Positions 44,486-54,839 of a stretch of 54,898 bases of DNA are shown in pieces. The translations under genes and the position numbers were made by a program. Within the stretch, counting starts at the first letter, position 1. Every line of letters begins with the position of its first letter. This DNA is from Lachnospiraceae bacterium (lineage in GTDB: Bacteria > Bacillota > Clostridia > Lachnospirales > Lachnospiraceae): NCBI GenBank assembly GCA_021202465.1, contig JAJQCZ010000016.1:1-54898 (forward strand). Reading direction: 5' to 3'. Below the pieces are notes generated by a model. That model had not been told where the DNA came from, did no database searches, and saw nothing but the letters and a program-made list of their open reading frames with translations.

Positions 44486-44513
44486 ATTATACCTTCATTC
44501 CACTTTGTGTCAA
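44486..44513 (-). promoter_or_regulatory. Promoter of ftsK
   Basis: On the minus strand: -35 TTGACA (44513-44508), 16-bp spacer, -10 TATAAT (44491-44486). A divergent promoter for the pyrophosphatase gene begins 10 bp away. Confidence 0.8.
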
Positions 44514-44522
44514 GCCGAAGAC

Positions 44523-44551
44523 TTGCCAGAAAGGAGAAACTGTTGTATGCT
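44523..44551 (+). promoter_or_regulatory. Promoter of the pyrophosphatase gene
   Basis: -35 TTGCCA (44523-44528), 17-bp spacer, -10 TATGCT (44546-44551). The leader of about 125 nt contains a 14-bp palindrome (CTGTCAACTGACAG, 44588-44601) that could be an operator. Confidence 0.55.
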
Positions 44552-44682
44552 ATGAACTGTGATATTCCCGGATGCAGCATGCGTTATCTGTCAACTGACA
44601 GGAAAAGAGGAGAAGACGCCGCTTCCCGGGACCGCCGCAGCGGACATCACAAATTTTTAAGAAGAAGAAAGGATTTCACAGT

Positions 44683-46674
<1,992 letters not shown>

Positions 46675-46752
46675 TGACAGGAGTCTGAAAGGATGAATCG
46701 AATTCCATGAATTCGTCTTCATAATCCGGATGTCAGAAAACTGCAAAATTTG

Positions 46753-46776
46753 AGCCGCGGAAATATCTCCGCGGCT
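46753..46776 (+). terminator. Intrinsic terminator of hppA
   Basis: A perfect 9-bp GC-rich stem (46753-46761 with 46768-46776) followed by TTCTTTT. A dispersed repeat begins 8 bp after it. Confidence 0.9.
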
Positions 46777-46784
46777 TTCTTTTA

Positions 46785-46875
46785 ATGTGCGCAGGGGCGC
46801 GTAAGGTATTTTCCGGCTGTTGCCGGACGCGCCACGCGCGGCGAATATGAGGCAAAAAAGCCGCCTCCTACTCGA
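46785..46875 (+). repeat. Dispersed 91-bp repeat, copy 2
   Basis: Inverted copy of 32569-32659 with 6 differences in 91 bp. It directly follows the hppA terminator and ends 14 bp before the argR stop codon. Some differences fall outside the inner stem, which is preserved (TCCGGC with GCCGGA). Confidence 0.9.
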
Positions 46876-46889
46876 CTTTTTATGATCTT

Positions 46890-47369
46890 TCAGATCTCTT
46901 TCAGCGTCTCCACCAGCTCCCGGGCCGTCTTCTCATCCCGGGTGACGACCAGTACCGTGTCGTCCCCGGCCAGCGTTCCCAGGACACCGCTCCACTCTAT
47001 CCCATCCATCGTGGCGCAGACCGCCTGGGCCATGCCCGTGTAGGTATGAATGACCACCAGGTTCTGGGCACTGTCCACCTTTGTCACGGCCGACTGAAAC
47101 ATGGAAGTGAATTTCCCGGAGGCATGAAGCGTGTCCGCCGGTTTGCTGACCTCGTAGTGATAAGAACCGTTCCCGTCCGCAATCTTCACCAGCCGCAGCT
47201 CCCGGATATCCCGGGACACCGTAGCCTGCGTCACCTGGAACCCCTCCTCCTCGAGACGCCGGGAGAGCTCCATCTGCGTGGAAATATGTTCGCTGGCGAT
47301 CAGTTTCTGTATCATGTCCCGGCGCGTACGCTTGGCCTTGCCGTCCCGGGTATTCTCTCTCGCTTCCAT
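46890..47369 (-). CDS. argR: Arginine repressor ArgR
   Basis: A 159-residue transcription factor. An N-terminal winged helix-turn-helix (about 18-80, with TQATVSRDIRELRLVKI) precedes the hexamer/arginine-binding domain (about 90-155, with GTLAGDDTVLVV). It represses arginine synthesis and activates breakdown when arginine is plentiful. AGGAG lies 9 bp upstream of the ATG. In relatives argR is often near nadK and recN; here it stands apart with its own promoter and likely self-regulatory sites. Confidence 0.94.
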   Translation of the reverse strand: MEARENTRDGKAKRTRRDMIQKLIASEHISTQMELSRRLEEEGFQVTQATVSRDIRELRLVKIADGNGSYHYEVSKPADTLHASGKFTSMFQSAVTKVDSAQNLVVIHTYTGMAQAVCATMDGIEWSGVLGTLAGDDTVLVVTRDEKTARELVETLKEI

Positions 47370-47402
47370 CCGTTTTCTCTCCTGCCTGAACTTCTCTGTG
47401 GC

Positions 47403-47450
47403 TTATGCATATTTTTCTAAATAATACCACATTTTATGCATGTCTGGCAA
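47403..47450 (-). promoter_or_regulatory. argR promoter with possible ArgR operators
   Basis: On the minus strand: -35 TTGCCA (47450-47445), 18-bp spacer, -10 TATTAT (47426-47421). Two ATGCATAA motifs (47403-47410 and 47435-47442), one in the spacer and one just downstream of the -10, resemble halves of ARG boxes and suggest self-repression. The operator reading is tentative. Confidence 0.45.
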
Positions 47451-47464
47451 GAAACATTTTATAA

Positions 47465-50242
47465 TTATTCGTTTCGATTCTCTGCATGCAGCGGCAGTGT
47501 GACAACTGCGGTGAAGAGATCCGCGTCCACCCGCACCTCAAATGTGCCGCCCTGAATCTCGGTAAAGCTACGGACAATGGCCAGTCCCAGTCCCGACCCT
47601 TCGGTGTTGCGGGAAGCGTCGCCGCGGACGAACCGCTCCGTCAGCGCCTCGGCGTCCACTGTCAGTTCCATGGCGGAGACATTCTTCACCTCGATGACAG
47701 CCCGGTTCTCCGGCGTCACCCGCAGAGAGAAATAAGCCCGCGTCCCCGGCATCCCGTATTTCGAGACGTTACTGATGAGGTTTTCCAGGATCCGGCACAG
47801 CTTCTCGCCGTCCAGATGTGCATAGACCTTCTCCTCCGGCAGACGCAGCCGCAGAGACACCTGCGCCGCCGTCAGCTTCTCTTCGTTTTCCAGCACCACC
47901 TGACGGATCAGATCTGTCAGTTCCAGATCCGCCGCCCGCACCGGAATATTGCCGCTGGTCGCCTTGCTGATCTCAAAGAGATCCTCGATCAGCCGTTTTA
48001 AGCGCTGCGATTTCCGGTCAAGGATATCAATATATTCTCCGCGTTCCTCCTCCGTAACGCCTTCTTCCTGCAGCAGTTTAATATAGGTAATGATTGCTGT
48101 CAGCGGCGTCTTCAGATCATGGGAAACGTTCGTAATCAACTCCGTCTTCATGCGCTGACTCTTCACTTCCTCCTCGACGGCTTTGCCAAAGCCGCTCTGC
48201 ACGGTCGCAAGCTCCTCCTTCAGCGGACGGAAGATGCCCACATCATCAGAGATTTCCGCTGAAAGCTGCCCGGAGGAGAGATCGCACAGTCCCCGGTAGA
48301 TGTTGCGGTACCAGCGGCGGATCCGCGACCAGACCCCCAGAAGAAGGACATAAAGAATCAGCGTATATAGAATCATCAGGAGGAGTCCTGCCGCGTCGCT
48401 GATCACATAGCTGTTCACCAGATATAGCAGCAGGATCAGAACCAGAAGATTCACCGCCAGAGGAAGCGCAATCCGCAGGATATCCCGGAACGAGAAATCC
48501 GGCCGCGCCAACCGGCGAAGCCCCCGCCGCAGTCCCGCGCCCCAGCGCCGCAGCATACCGCGCCGGCTCCGCAGGAAGCGGATCAGGCGGATCAGGCAGA
48601 ATCCGATCACCGTCTGCTCCTTCAGGTAGCGGAACGGGCCGATGACAAAGACGCGCCGCAGGGACAGGAACGCCAGCGCGCTGCCCAGATAAAGGACAAA
48701 GAACAGCAGACAGTTGGTGAGGAAAAGCAGAGGTTCCCGCAGGTTCTCGGGCACCAGGCTGAAAAGGTAATACTCCTCCGCCAGCTGCTCCGCCCCCATC
48801 CAGAACGTGAAATTCAGGGCAAAGATCACGATAAAATATCCCAGTACGATCAGAAGTCCAACCAGAACTGCGTTAACCTCCAGAGGAATGCGTACCATCC
48901 GCGACTCATTAATCCTCAGAGCCCGCCAGAAAGGCAGGAACACACACAGGATCAGCAGCACGGCCAGACAGGCGGCCAGAACGAGCAGCAAAGCCATCAG
49001 CCAGCGGTCTGTATCTATGTCTTCCAGCCCCTCCTCAGAAGAAGAAATCGTCTGCGTAAGCCCCGTCTCTGTGAGAACCGTGCTGTACAGATAACAGCTG
49101 TCTATAGAAGAGGTGAATTTACACACAACATCTGTGGGCGCGTTCACAGCCGCCTCTTCCTCCAACCAGCTGAGATAAAAATATCCCGCTTCCGTGTCCG
49201 AAAAGAGGAGGTTTACAACGTCCGTTTCCTGCACCGTTTTCGTCTGCGACGCATTCAGCGTATTTCCGTCCAGGATTCCATAGACCGTGGCATTTCCCTC
49301 GCTGTCGAATTCCAGCCAGAGCGCGAAGGCCTTCCCGTCTTCCTCCACAGCGGCCTCCGCCCAGTCCTCTGCGTATTTCTCATTGAGACTGTAGGTAGAG
49401 ATCGATTCCATCGTCCACTCGATCCCACAGTCGTCAATCAGGCTTTCCTCCAGGGCCGTCAGTGTTTCCTGTGTCACCGTGTTGAGAGCTTCAAAATATG
49501 TATCCCACTCGAAACCATCCGTCGTCTCTTCAATCCAGTCGCCGGCCCGGAAGGCCGCAAGGAAGCTGTCCGTAAAACAGGAGGGAATGAAATTATATCC
49601 ATACTCCGACTCCCAGTAATTGTAGCAGGCGTCCAGATAGCAGGCCTGCAGCAAAGCCGTCTTCAGAGAAGAAACCGACTCCGCACTGTACTCGGTGACA
49701 TTTCCGTCCTCATCGACATAGACCAGAGACTCTTCGTCACTGTCTGCCTCGCGCTCCGCCTCCGTCAAAGCTTCTGTGTCAGCTGCCTGAGTCTCATCCC
49801 CGGCACGATCCTCCGCAGATGCCTCCTGCGTGCTGACCTCCGCAGCCACCGTTTCCTCCTCAGAAAAGGCAGTGGTCTCGTCTTCAGGTGGAGCTGTCGT
49901 CTCCTCCCTGGGAGCCGCCGTTGTCGCTGAAGTGGCCTCCTCTTCGATGGCCGTGTAGGAGACAGCGATTGTTTCTGTCTCAGTATCATCTGAACTCACA
50001 AAACCACTGGCAATGATCCAGGGATAACGACTCACCGTGATGACTGCCAGTGCAGCACAGAGCAGAATCAGGAGCAGCCAGCCACCGCCGGTGCATGTGT
50101 GCGGCGCAGGTTCGTCCGGCAGGTCTCTCCCCGTCTCAGAGATTTTATCAGATACTTCAAATACGTTTTCTTCTTTCGATTCCGTCTCATGCCCGGACTG
50201 CATGGACTCAGAGACCTCCATGTTCTCCAAGGGTTCTCCCAT
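47465..50242 (-). CDS. Sensor histidine kinase with large extracellular domain
   Basis: About 925 residues. One membrane helix (about 55-72) is followed by a large outside region (about 75-405) that starts with an acidic, Ala/Thr-rich tract, then several further helices (about 410-600). The kinase core has H-box SHDLKTPLTAI (His near 708) and N-box ENLISNVSKYG. The usual G1 box (DxGxG) is replaced by KNVSAME, while the later GSGLGLAIV motif is kept; this pattern occurs in a subgroup of Firmicutes kinases. The cognate regulator ends 10 bp upstream. The ATG at 50242 is preferred over a TTG inside the regulator gene. The signal sensed is unknown. Confidence 0.9.
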   Translation of the reverse strand: MGEPLENMEVSESMQSGHETESKEENVFEVSDKISETGRDLPDEPAPHTCTGGGWLLLILLCAALAVITVSRYPWIIASGFVSSDDTETETIAVSYTAIEEEATSATTAAPREETTAPPEDETTAFSEEETVAAEVSTQEASAEDRAGDETQAADTEALTEAEREADSDEESLVYVDEDGNVTEYSAESVSSLKTALLQACYLDACYNYWESEYGYNFIPSCFTDSFLAAFRAGDWIEETTDGFEWDTYFEALNTVTQETLTALEESLIDDCGIEWTMESISTYSLNEKYAEDWAEAAVEEDGKAFALWLEFDSEGNATVYGILDGNTLNASQTKTVQETDVVNLLFSDTEAGYFYLSWLEEEAAVNAPTDVVCKFTSSIDSCYLYSTVLTETGLTQTISSSEEGLEDIDTDRWLMALLLVLAACLAVLLILCVFLPFWRALRINESRMVRIPLEVNAVLVGLLIVLGYFIVIFALNFTFWMGAEQLAEEYYLFSLVPENLREPLLFLTNCLLFFVLYLGSALAFLSLRRVFVIGPFRYLKEQTVIGFCLIRLIRFLRSRRGMLRRWGAGLRRGLRRLARPDFSFRDILRIALPLAVNLLVLILLLYLVNSYVISDAAGLLLMILYTLILYVLLLGVWSRIRRWYRNIYRGLCDLSSGQLSAEISDDVGIFRPLKEELATVQSGFGKAVEEEVKSQRMKTELITNVSHDLKTPLTAIITYIKLLQEEGVTEEERGEYIDILDRKSQRLKRLIEDLFEISKATSGNIPVRAADLELTDLIRQVVLENEEKLTAAQVSLRLRLPEEKVYAHLDGEKLCRILENLISNVSKYGMPGTRAYFSLRVTPENRAVIEVKNVSAMELTVDAEALTERFVRGDASRNTEGSGLGLAIVRSFTEIQGGTFEVRVDADLFTAVVTLPLHAENRNE

Positions 50243-50252
50243 ATCTGACTCT

Positions 50253-50963
50253 CTATCTCTTCTGCTTCTCCAGTTTATACCCAATGCCCCACACCACCTT
50301 TATGTATTTGGGATCTCTGGGATTGACCTCGATCTTCTCCCGGAGATTGCGAATATGAACCATGATCGTCTCGGTCCCCACCGGTTTCTCGTTCCATACG
50401 CGCTCATAGATCTCGTCAGCCGGAAAGACCCGGCCCGGATTGCGGATCAGAAGCGTGAGGATTTTAAACTCCAGAGGCGTCAGCTTCACCGGTTCCCCGT
50501 CCACGGTCACCTGCACCGTATCGGTATTCAGCTCCAGGCCGCCCTCCGTATAGATATGATCGTTCCGGACGGTCTCCTCCCGCCGCGTCATATAGCGGGC
50601 GTAGCGGCGCAGCTGCGAATTCACCCGCGCCAGCAGCTCCATCGGCGCGAAGGGCTTCGTCACGTAATCATCCGCTCCGATGTTCAGCCCCGTCACCTTA
50701 TCGATCTCCTCGGACTTAGCCGACAGGAAAATGACCGGAATATCATATCTCTCCCGCAGCTTCAGCGTCATGGTGATCCCGTCCATCACCGGCATCATGA
50801 TATCCACGATCGCCAGATGAATCTCATTCTCCTCCAGCGCCCGCAGTCCCTCCAGACCGTTCCCCGCTTTCACCGTATCATACCCCTGATTCTTCAGGAA
50901 AATCGCAATTCCGTCCAGAATCTCCCGGTCATCCTCCACCACCAGAATCGTATACTGACTCAT
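50253..50963 (-). CDS. OmpR/PhoB-family response regulator
   Basis: A 236-residue regulator with receiver domain (phospho-acceptor D54 in AIVDIMMPVMDG, conserved Lys in SAKSEE near 104) and a C-terminal winged helix (about 135-232, with TPLEFKILTLLIRNPGRVF and VWGIGYKLE). It pairs with the kinase gene directly downstream. Its target genes are unknown. A purine-rich GGAGGGGG site precedes the ATG. Confidence 0.93.
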   Translation of the reverse strand: MSQYTILVVEDDREILDGIAIFLKNQGYDTVKAGNGLEGLRALEENEIHLAIVDIMMPVMDGITMTLKLRERYDIPVIFLSAKSEEIDKVTGLNIGADDYVTKPFAPMELLARVNSQLRRYARYMTRREETVRNDHIYTEGGLELNTDTVQVTVDGEPVKLTPLEFKILTLLIRNPGRVFPADEIYERVWNEKPVGTETIMVHIRNLREKIEVNPRDPKYIKVVWGIGYKLEKQKR

Positions 50964-51059
50964 TTCTCCCCCTCCGTATCCATATTCTCTTCATCCATCC
51001 TTATCATACAGAAAAAACGAAAGATGGACCGGAAGAGATTCTAAAGAATTTCGAAAGAA

Positions 51060-51079
51060 ACGGCGGTCCCGACCGCCGT
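51060..51079 (-). terminator. Intrinsic terminator after the lipoprotein gene
   Basis: A perfect 8-bp GC-rich stem (51079-51072 with 51067-51060) with a tight 4-nt loop, then TTTCTTTC on the minus strand. It separates the two two-component loci. Confidence 0.85.
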
Positions 51080-51167
51080 CTGCATATATCATAACATAAT
51101 TCCCCGTTTCCTGCATCTGTCTCTGACAAACTGCCCGGGAACAATCTGACAGAAAAAGAAGATACTG

Positions 51168-52508
51168 TCAATACCCTTCCTCCGGATCAACGACGGTTCC
51201 GTCCACGGCGTTGATGGCCAGGAGAATATAAGGCCCGGAGGAAGAAAATACCTGCCCGGCTGCAGAATCCGCTGTATAAATGACCACATTTCCGTAGAAG
51301 ACCCAGCAGGGAAGCAGCAGTCCTTCGCGGGCATTTTCCTCATCCCGTACACGTGCCAGACAGAGAGAGACCTCCGTCACCTCGATGTCGTACGTACGCA
51401 TCCCGGAATCAGAGGCATCCTCCTGCGCCGCGCTGTCGGCACAGAGCCGCGCAAGCAGCTCCTCAAAGGTGGCCGCCGCCGTATCAAAATCCAGGATTCC
51501 TACGTTCTCAGAGACTTCCTCACCGACTGTCAGCGGCGCTTCCCAGTTCAGATACACAATGCCGGTCTCATCGACAACCACTTCCATCCACTCATACAGC
51601 CAGGAAATGGAATCGCTGCTCTCTGAACCGCCCGTCAGCGGCTGATTGATGTGAGGAACCTGCGTGGCAGACGGGATACCTTCCACCGTGCGTACATAGA
51701 TAAAACGATAGCCGGTATAGGAGGAGGTATCCCCCGGAAGTGTAAGCTCCTCCTCCGAACTATACGTTCCGCTGGTCAGCAATGCCTCGCAGACTTCGGC
51801 AGAGATACCCACGGCCTCCCAGAAAGCATCTGCCACAGCCTGCGCTTCCTGCGGCTCCAGCCCCACCGCAGCGAGGTCTTCCTCCGCGGCCTGAGAAAGC
51901 GGCAGATCGTCCTGGCTGTAGCCGGTATACATATATCTCCCGCTTTGGTCTGTATAGAAGATTCCGGAAGCCTGCTCTGTTCCGGAGGAAGTACTTTCCA
52001 CACGGAGGGAGCGGGTCTGGTCCGGCGACTGAACGGAGAGAGACTGCCCCTGCGAAGAATCTTCATCCTCCTCTCCGTCATAAAAGGCGGCTTCCTCCAG
52101 CGTGGCATCCGCCGGAATCATGTCTCCCTCTGACATACGATACGCGCCTTCGGGGAAGAATTCATCGTATACGGCTGTCACCAGCTCCTGAGAAAGCTCT
52201 CCGCAGCTCACCCGGACCATGGGGAGCGTCTCAGCTTCCGGCAGGATAACCGGCGCATCTTCTGCCGTAATTGTCACCGTTCCATCCTCATCCTGCCAGG
52301 AAAAGGTATAGGTCTCCGGCGCAGCCGCCGTTACAGACGCCAGCGTGTTTTCCCCCTCCGGTGTCTCCTGCGCCGCCGCTTCCAGACGGTCGGCATTCTT
52401 CTGCGATACCAGATCATTTTCCGACGTCCCCGCGCAGCCGCTCAGACTCAGAATAAGCACGAAAACAGAAAGCATGCAAATCATTGTCATCCAACCATTT
52501 CTTCTCAT
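51168..52508 (-). CDS. Lipoprotein of unknown function, two-component-linked
   Basis: A 446-residue lipoprotein. The signal peptide ends in a lipobox (LSLSGCAG; lipidated Cys at about residue 25), so it should be anchored outside the membrane. An acidic, Ser/Glu-rich stretch (about 145-180) separates two beta-rich parts. The sequence recalls the DUF6034 lipoproteins of Lachnospiraceae, a tentative match. It follows a response regulator and kinase on the same strand. The 163-bp gap to the kinase holds TGTAAA direct repeats that also stand before the regulator gene. It may modulate the kinase or be its main target. AGGGGG lies 8 bp upstream of the start. Confidence 0.75.
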   Translation of the reverse strand: MRRNGWMTMICMLSVFVLILSLSGCAGTSENDLVSQKNADRLEAAAQETPEGENTLASVTAAAPETYTFSWQDEDGTVTITAEDAPVILPEAETLPMVRVSCGELSQELVTAVYDEFFPEGAYRMSEGDMIPADATLEEAAFYDGEEDEDSSQGQSLSVQSPDQTRSLRVESTSSGTEQASGIFYTDQSGRYMYTGYSQDDLPLSQAAEEDLAAVGLEPQEAQAVADAFWEAVGISAEVCEALLTSGTYSSEEELTLPGDTSSYTGYRFIYVRTVEGIPSATQVPHINQPLTGGSESSDSISWLYEWMEVVVDETGIVYLNWEAPLTVGEEVSENVGILDFDTAAATFEELLARLCADSAAQEDASDSGMRTYDIEVTEVSLCLARVRDEENAREGLLLPCWVFYGNVVIYTADSAAGQVFSSSGPYILLAINAVDGTVVDPEEGY

Positions 52509-52577
52509 ATTTTATACCCCCTGTTCTTTTGGATGCTTCCATGTTAAATGCCTGGTATTCGGAAAGTATTCTGAAAA

Positions 52578-52594
52578 TGTAAATGATTTGTAAA
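52578..52594 (-). promoter_or_regulatory. TGTAAA direct repeat upstream of the lipoprotein gene
   Basis: TGTAAA at 52578-52583 and 52589-52594, 11 bp apart start to start (TTTACA twice when read on the gene's strand). Direct repeats at one-turn spacing are typical binding sites of OmpR-family regulators. The same motif precedes the regulator gene. Confidence 0.45.
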
Positions 52595-52630
52595 ATGACA
52601 CAAGGGACAAAAGGTCAGGAATGGAATACG
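52594..52630 (-). repeat. Dispersed repeat family 2, copy B
   Basis: 37 bp matching 18811-18847 in inverted orientation at 32 of 37 positions. It lies between the histidine kinase stop and the lipoprotein gene, touching the TGTAAA repeat. Confidence 0.55.
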
Positions 52631-52671
52631 AGCGTCCTGATTCATAATTCTGGGCACCGCAGCGACATGAG

Positions 52672-54063
52672 TCAGAACCTCAGAGAGAAACAGCTTCCCT
52701 CCCCGGGGCTGCTCTCCACCTGCAGCCTGCCGCCGTGAAGATCCGCGATTTTCCGGCAGATCGCGAGGCCCAGTCCGAAGCCTTCCCGGCGGCGCGAAGC
52801 GTCCCCCTGATAGAAGGGCTGTTCGATCTGTGACAGCTGCTCCGCCGCGATACCGCATCCGTTGTCTCTCACGGACAGTTCTTCCCGGCGCAGAGCGATG
52901 TCCACCCGATCTGCCCCCGCTTTTCTGGCATTATCAAAAAGATTGGTCAAAAATACCAGCAGGAGATCCATATTTCCGGTGACCGTATCTGTCCCGTTCG
53001 CTGCGACAGACAGAGTGATTCCGGCCTTTTCTGCCTGCGGCATCAGAAGAAGGGACAGACGTCGTCCCAGCTCTTCCAGAGAAAGCTCTGACAATTCTGT
53101 TTTCCCGGAATCCAGCCCCATCAGCTGTGTCAGGCTGACATACAGCCGTTCCAGCCGGCGGCTCTCCTCGCCGATCAGCGAAGCACCCTCCGACCGCTGC
53201 TCTTCTGTCAGCTTCGCCGTCCTCAGCAAAGAGGCATAGCTGCTGATGGCTGTGACCGGTGTGCGCATCTCGTGCGCCAGGGCATGCAGGAACTGATTCT
53301 GTGTCTCCGAGAAGGCCTCCACTTCCTCCACATGCGTCTGCACGGCCTCCGCCATGCGGTCAAAGCTGTGCGCCAGGTCTCCCAGCTCATCCTGTCTTTC
53401 ACTGCCGATCCGCAGAGAATATTGACCCGCAGCCAGAGACTCCGCACTCTCCCGCATCTGTTCCAGAGGAATCAGTGACTGTCTCAGGAACAAAGAGCAG
53501 CAAACAGCTGTCAGAAGAAGCGTCAACGCACAGAGTGCGATGCACTGTCCGATCACGCTCCGCACCTGTGCCATATCGGACGTAATGTCCCGCACCACCG
53601 ACACCGTGTATTGCTCCTGCAGCCACGTCAGCTCCACGTCCGCCACACAGTAAGATCTTCCTCCTGCAGAAACCACGCAATACAGAACATTTCCGTCACT
53701 TCCGGACATCTCTTTGCCCCCTGCCAGCGCAGCCCGGGCATTTACACCGGATTCATTGACAAACTCCTCTTCCCCTGTCTGAAGTACGCAATCGCCTTCT
53801 TCTTCCATTCCTTCCGCCAGCCGGGAAAAAAAATAGCGCAAAACGGCCGTGCGAGCCGTCTCCTGTTCTATTTCCTCCAAATCGAAACGAAACAATACTG
53901 TCTCCCACTCCTCGAGAAGTTCCTCCGCTGCATTTCCCGTACTGCGAGTCGCTTCCGCGAGGACATTCTGCCGGATGGTCACCGCCATCAGAGAGCAGGC
54001 ACCGGTAAAGGCAAGCACCAGAATCAGAACCAATCCCAGTGTCAGACGGTTTCGCAGCTTCAC
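52672..54063 (-). CDS. HAMP-domain sensor histidine kinase
   Basis: A 463-residue classic membrane kinase: helix 1 (about 9-30), an outside sensor of about 135 residues, helix 2 (about 170-193), a HAMP linker (about 194-245), H-box FLHALAHEMRTPVTAI (His264), then N-box and complete G1 (DNGCGI) and G2 (GFGLGLAI) motifs. It should phosphorylate the regulator encoded just upstream. The start is GTG, overlapping the regulator stop (GTGA). Confidence 0.93.
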   Translation of the reverse strand: MKLRNRLTLGLVLILVLAFTGACSLMAVTIRQNVLAEATRSTGNAAEELLEEWETVLFRFDLEEIEQETARTAVLRYFFSRLAEGMEEEGDCVLQTGEEEFVNESGVNARAALAGGKEMSGSDGNVLYCVVSAGGRSYCVADVELTWLQEQYTVSVVRDITSDMAQVRSVIGQCIALCALTLLLTAVCCSLFLRQSLIPLEQMRESAESLAAGQYSLRIGSERQDELGDLAHSFDRMAEAVQTHVEEVEAFSETQNQFLHALAHEMRTPVTAISSYASLLRTAKLTEEQRSEGASLIGEESRRLERLYVSLTQLMGLDSGKTELSELSLEELGRRLSLLLMPQAEKAGITLSVAANGTDTVTGNMDLLLVFLTNLFDNARKAGADRVDIALRREELSVRDNGCGIAAEQLSQIEQPFYQGDASRRREGFGLGLAICRKIADLHGGRLQVESSPGEGSCFSLRF

Positions 54064-54719
54064 GGCGCCACCTCCAGTCGATAACCCACCTTGGGAACAG
54101 ATGAAATGTTCAATCCGGTTTTCCTGCGCAGCTGTGCGATATGTACATCCGCCGTCCGCGTCGTTCCCGGATAGTCGTAGCCCCAGACCGCATCCAGCAG
54201 CTGATCGCGGCTCAGCGCCACATTCCGGTGACGCGCCAGCATCAGCAGAAGATCGTATTCCATAGGCGTCAGACCTGTCAGCTCCTCGTTCTCCCGAAAG
54301 ACCTTTCGCTGAGCCGTGTTGATCGTCACTGTCCCCAGATTCATCACCTCGTCCGTCCGCTGATATCTTTTCAGGATCTTTTCCACCCGCACCAGAAGTT
54401 CAAGCATTTCGAAGGGCTTTACCATATAATCCTCGGCGCCCTCTGTCAGACCCTTATATTTGGCTTCGATATCTCCCCGGGCCGTCAGAAAGAGCACGGG
54501 GATCTCTGCTTTCCTCAGAGGCTTCAGCAGTTCGAACCCATCTGCCTTCGGCATCATGATATCCAGCACCGCAAGGTCCGCCCGACCTCCGTCCCGCAGC
54601 CAGTCCAGCACCTCCGCTCCGTCGTGAAAGGAGACCGTCTCATAGCCCGTCAGCGACAGATACAGGCACAGCGCCCGGTTGATCGCATCTTCATCCTCGG
54701 CAATCAGAATTTTACTCAT
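54060..54719 (-). CDS. OmpR/PhoB-family response regulator
   Basis: A 219-residue regulator: receiver domain with D53 (AVLDIMMPKADG) and conserved Lys, then a winged-helix DNA-binding domain (about 130-218, with TPMEYDLLLMLARH and VPKVGYRLE). The ATG at 54719 follows GGGGAGG by 7 bp; nine in-frame codons upstream lack a ribosome site. It is translationally coupled to its kinase. The TGTAAA repeat upstream may be its own binding site. Confidence 0.93.
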   Translation of the reverse strand: MSKILIAEDEDAINRALCLYLSLTGYETVSFHDGAEVLDWLRDGGRADLAVLDIMMPKADGFELLKPLRKAEIPVLFLTARGDIEAKYKGLTEGAEDYMVKPFEMLELLVRVEKILKRYQRTDEVMNLGTVTINTAQRKVFRENEELTGLTPMEYDLLLMLARHRNVALSRDQLLDAVWGYDYPGTTRTADVHIAQLRRKTGLNISSVPKVGYRLEVAP

Positions 54720-54768
54720 CGTTTTTCCTCCCCTACCTGGTATCATACCTGATTTTCAGACGGCCGGT

Positions 54769-54784
54769 TGTAAAAAAATGTAAA
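54769..54784 (-). promoter_or_regulatory. TGTAAA direct repeat upstream of the response regulator
   Basis: TGTAAA at 54769-54774 and 54779-54784, 10 bp apart start to start. It matches the site before the lipoprotein gene in motif, orientation and approximate spacing, suggesting self-regulation plus control of the lipoprotein. Confidence 0.45.
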
Positions 54785-54788
54785 ACAT

Positions 54789-54839
54789 AAAAAGGGAGAC
54801 ACTTCAGCCAGGTTCTGTCGACAGAATGTCTCCCTTTTT
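54789..54839. terminator. Bidirectional terminator-like hairpin at the right end
   Basis: A perfect 13-bp outer stem (54789-54801 with 54827-54839) with A and T runs at its base, and an inner palindrome (54813-54826). It probably ends a minus-strand transcript coming from beyond the right edge, just before the response-regulator promoter. Confidence 0.8.
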
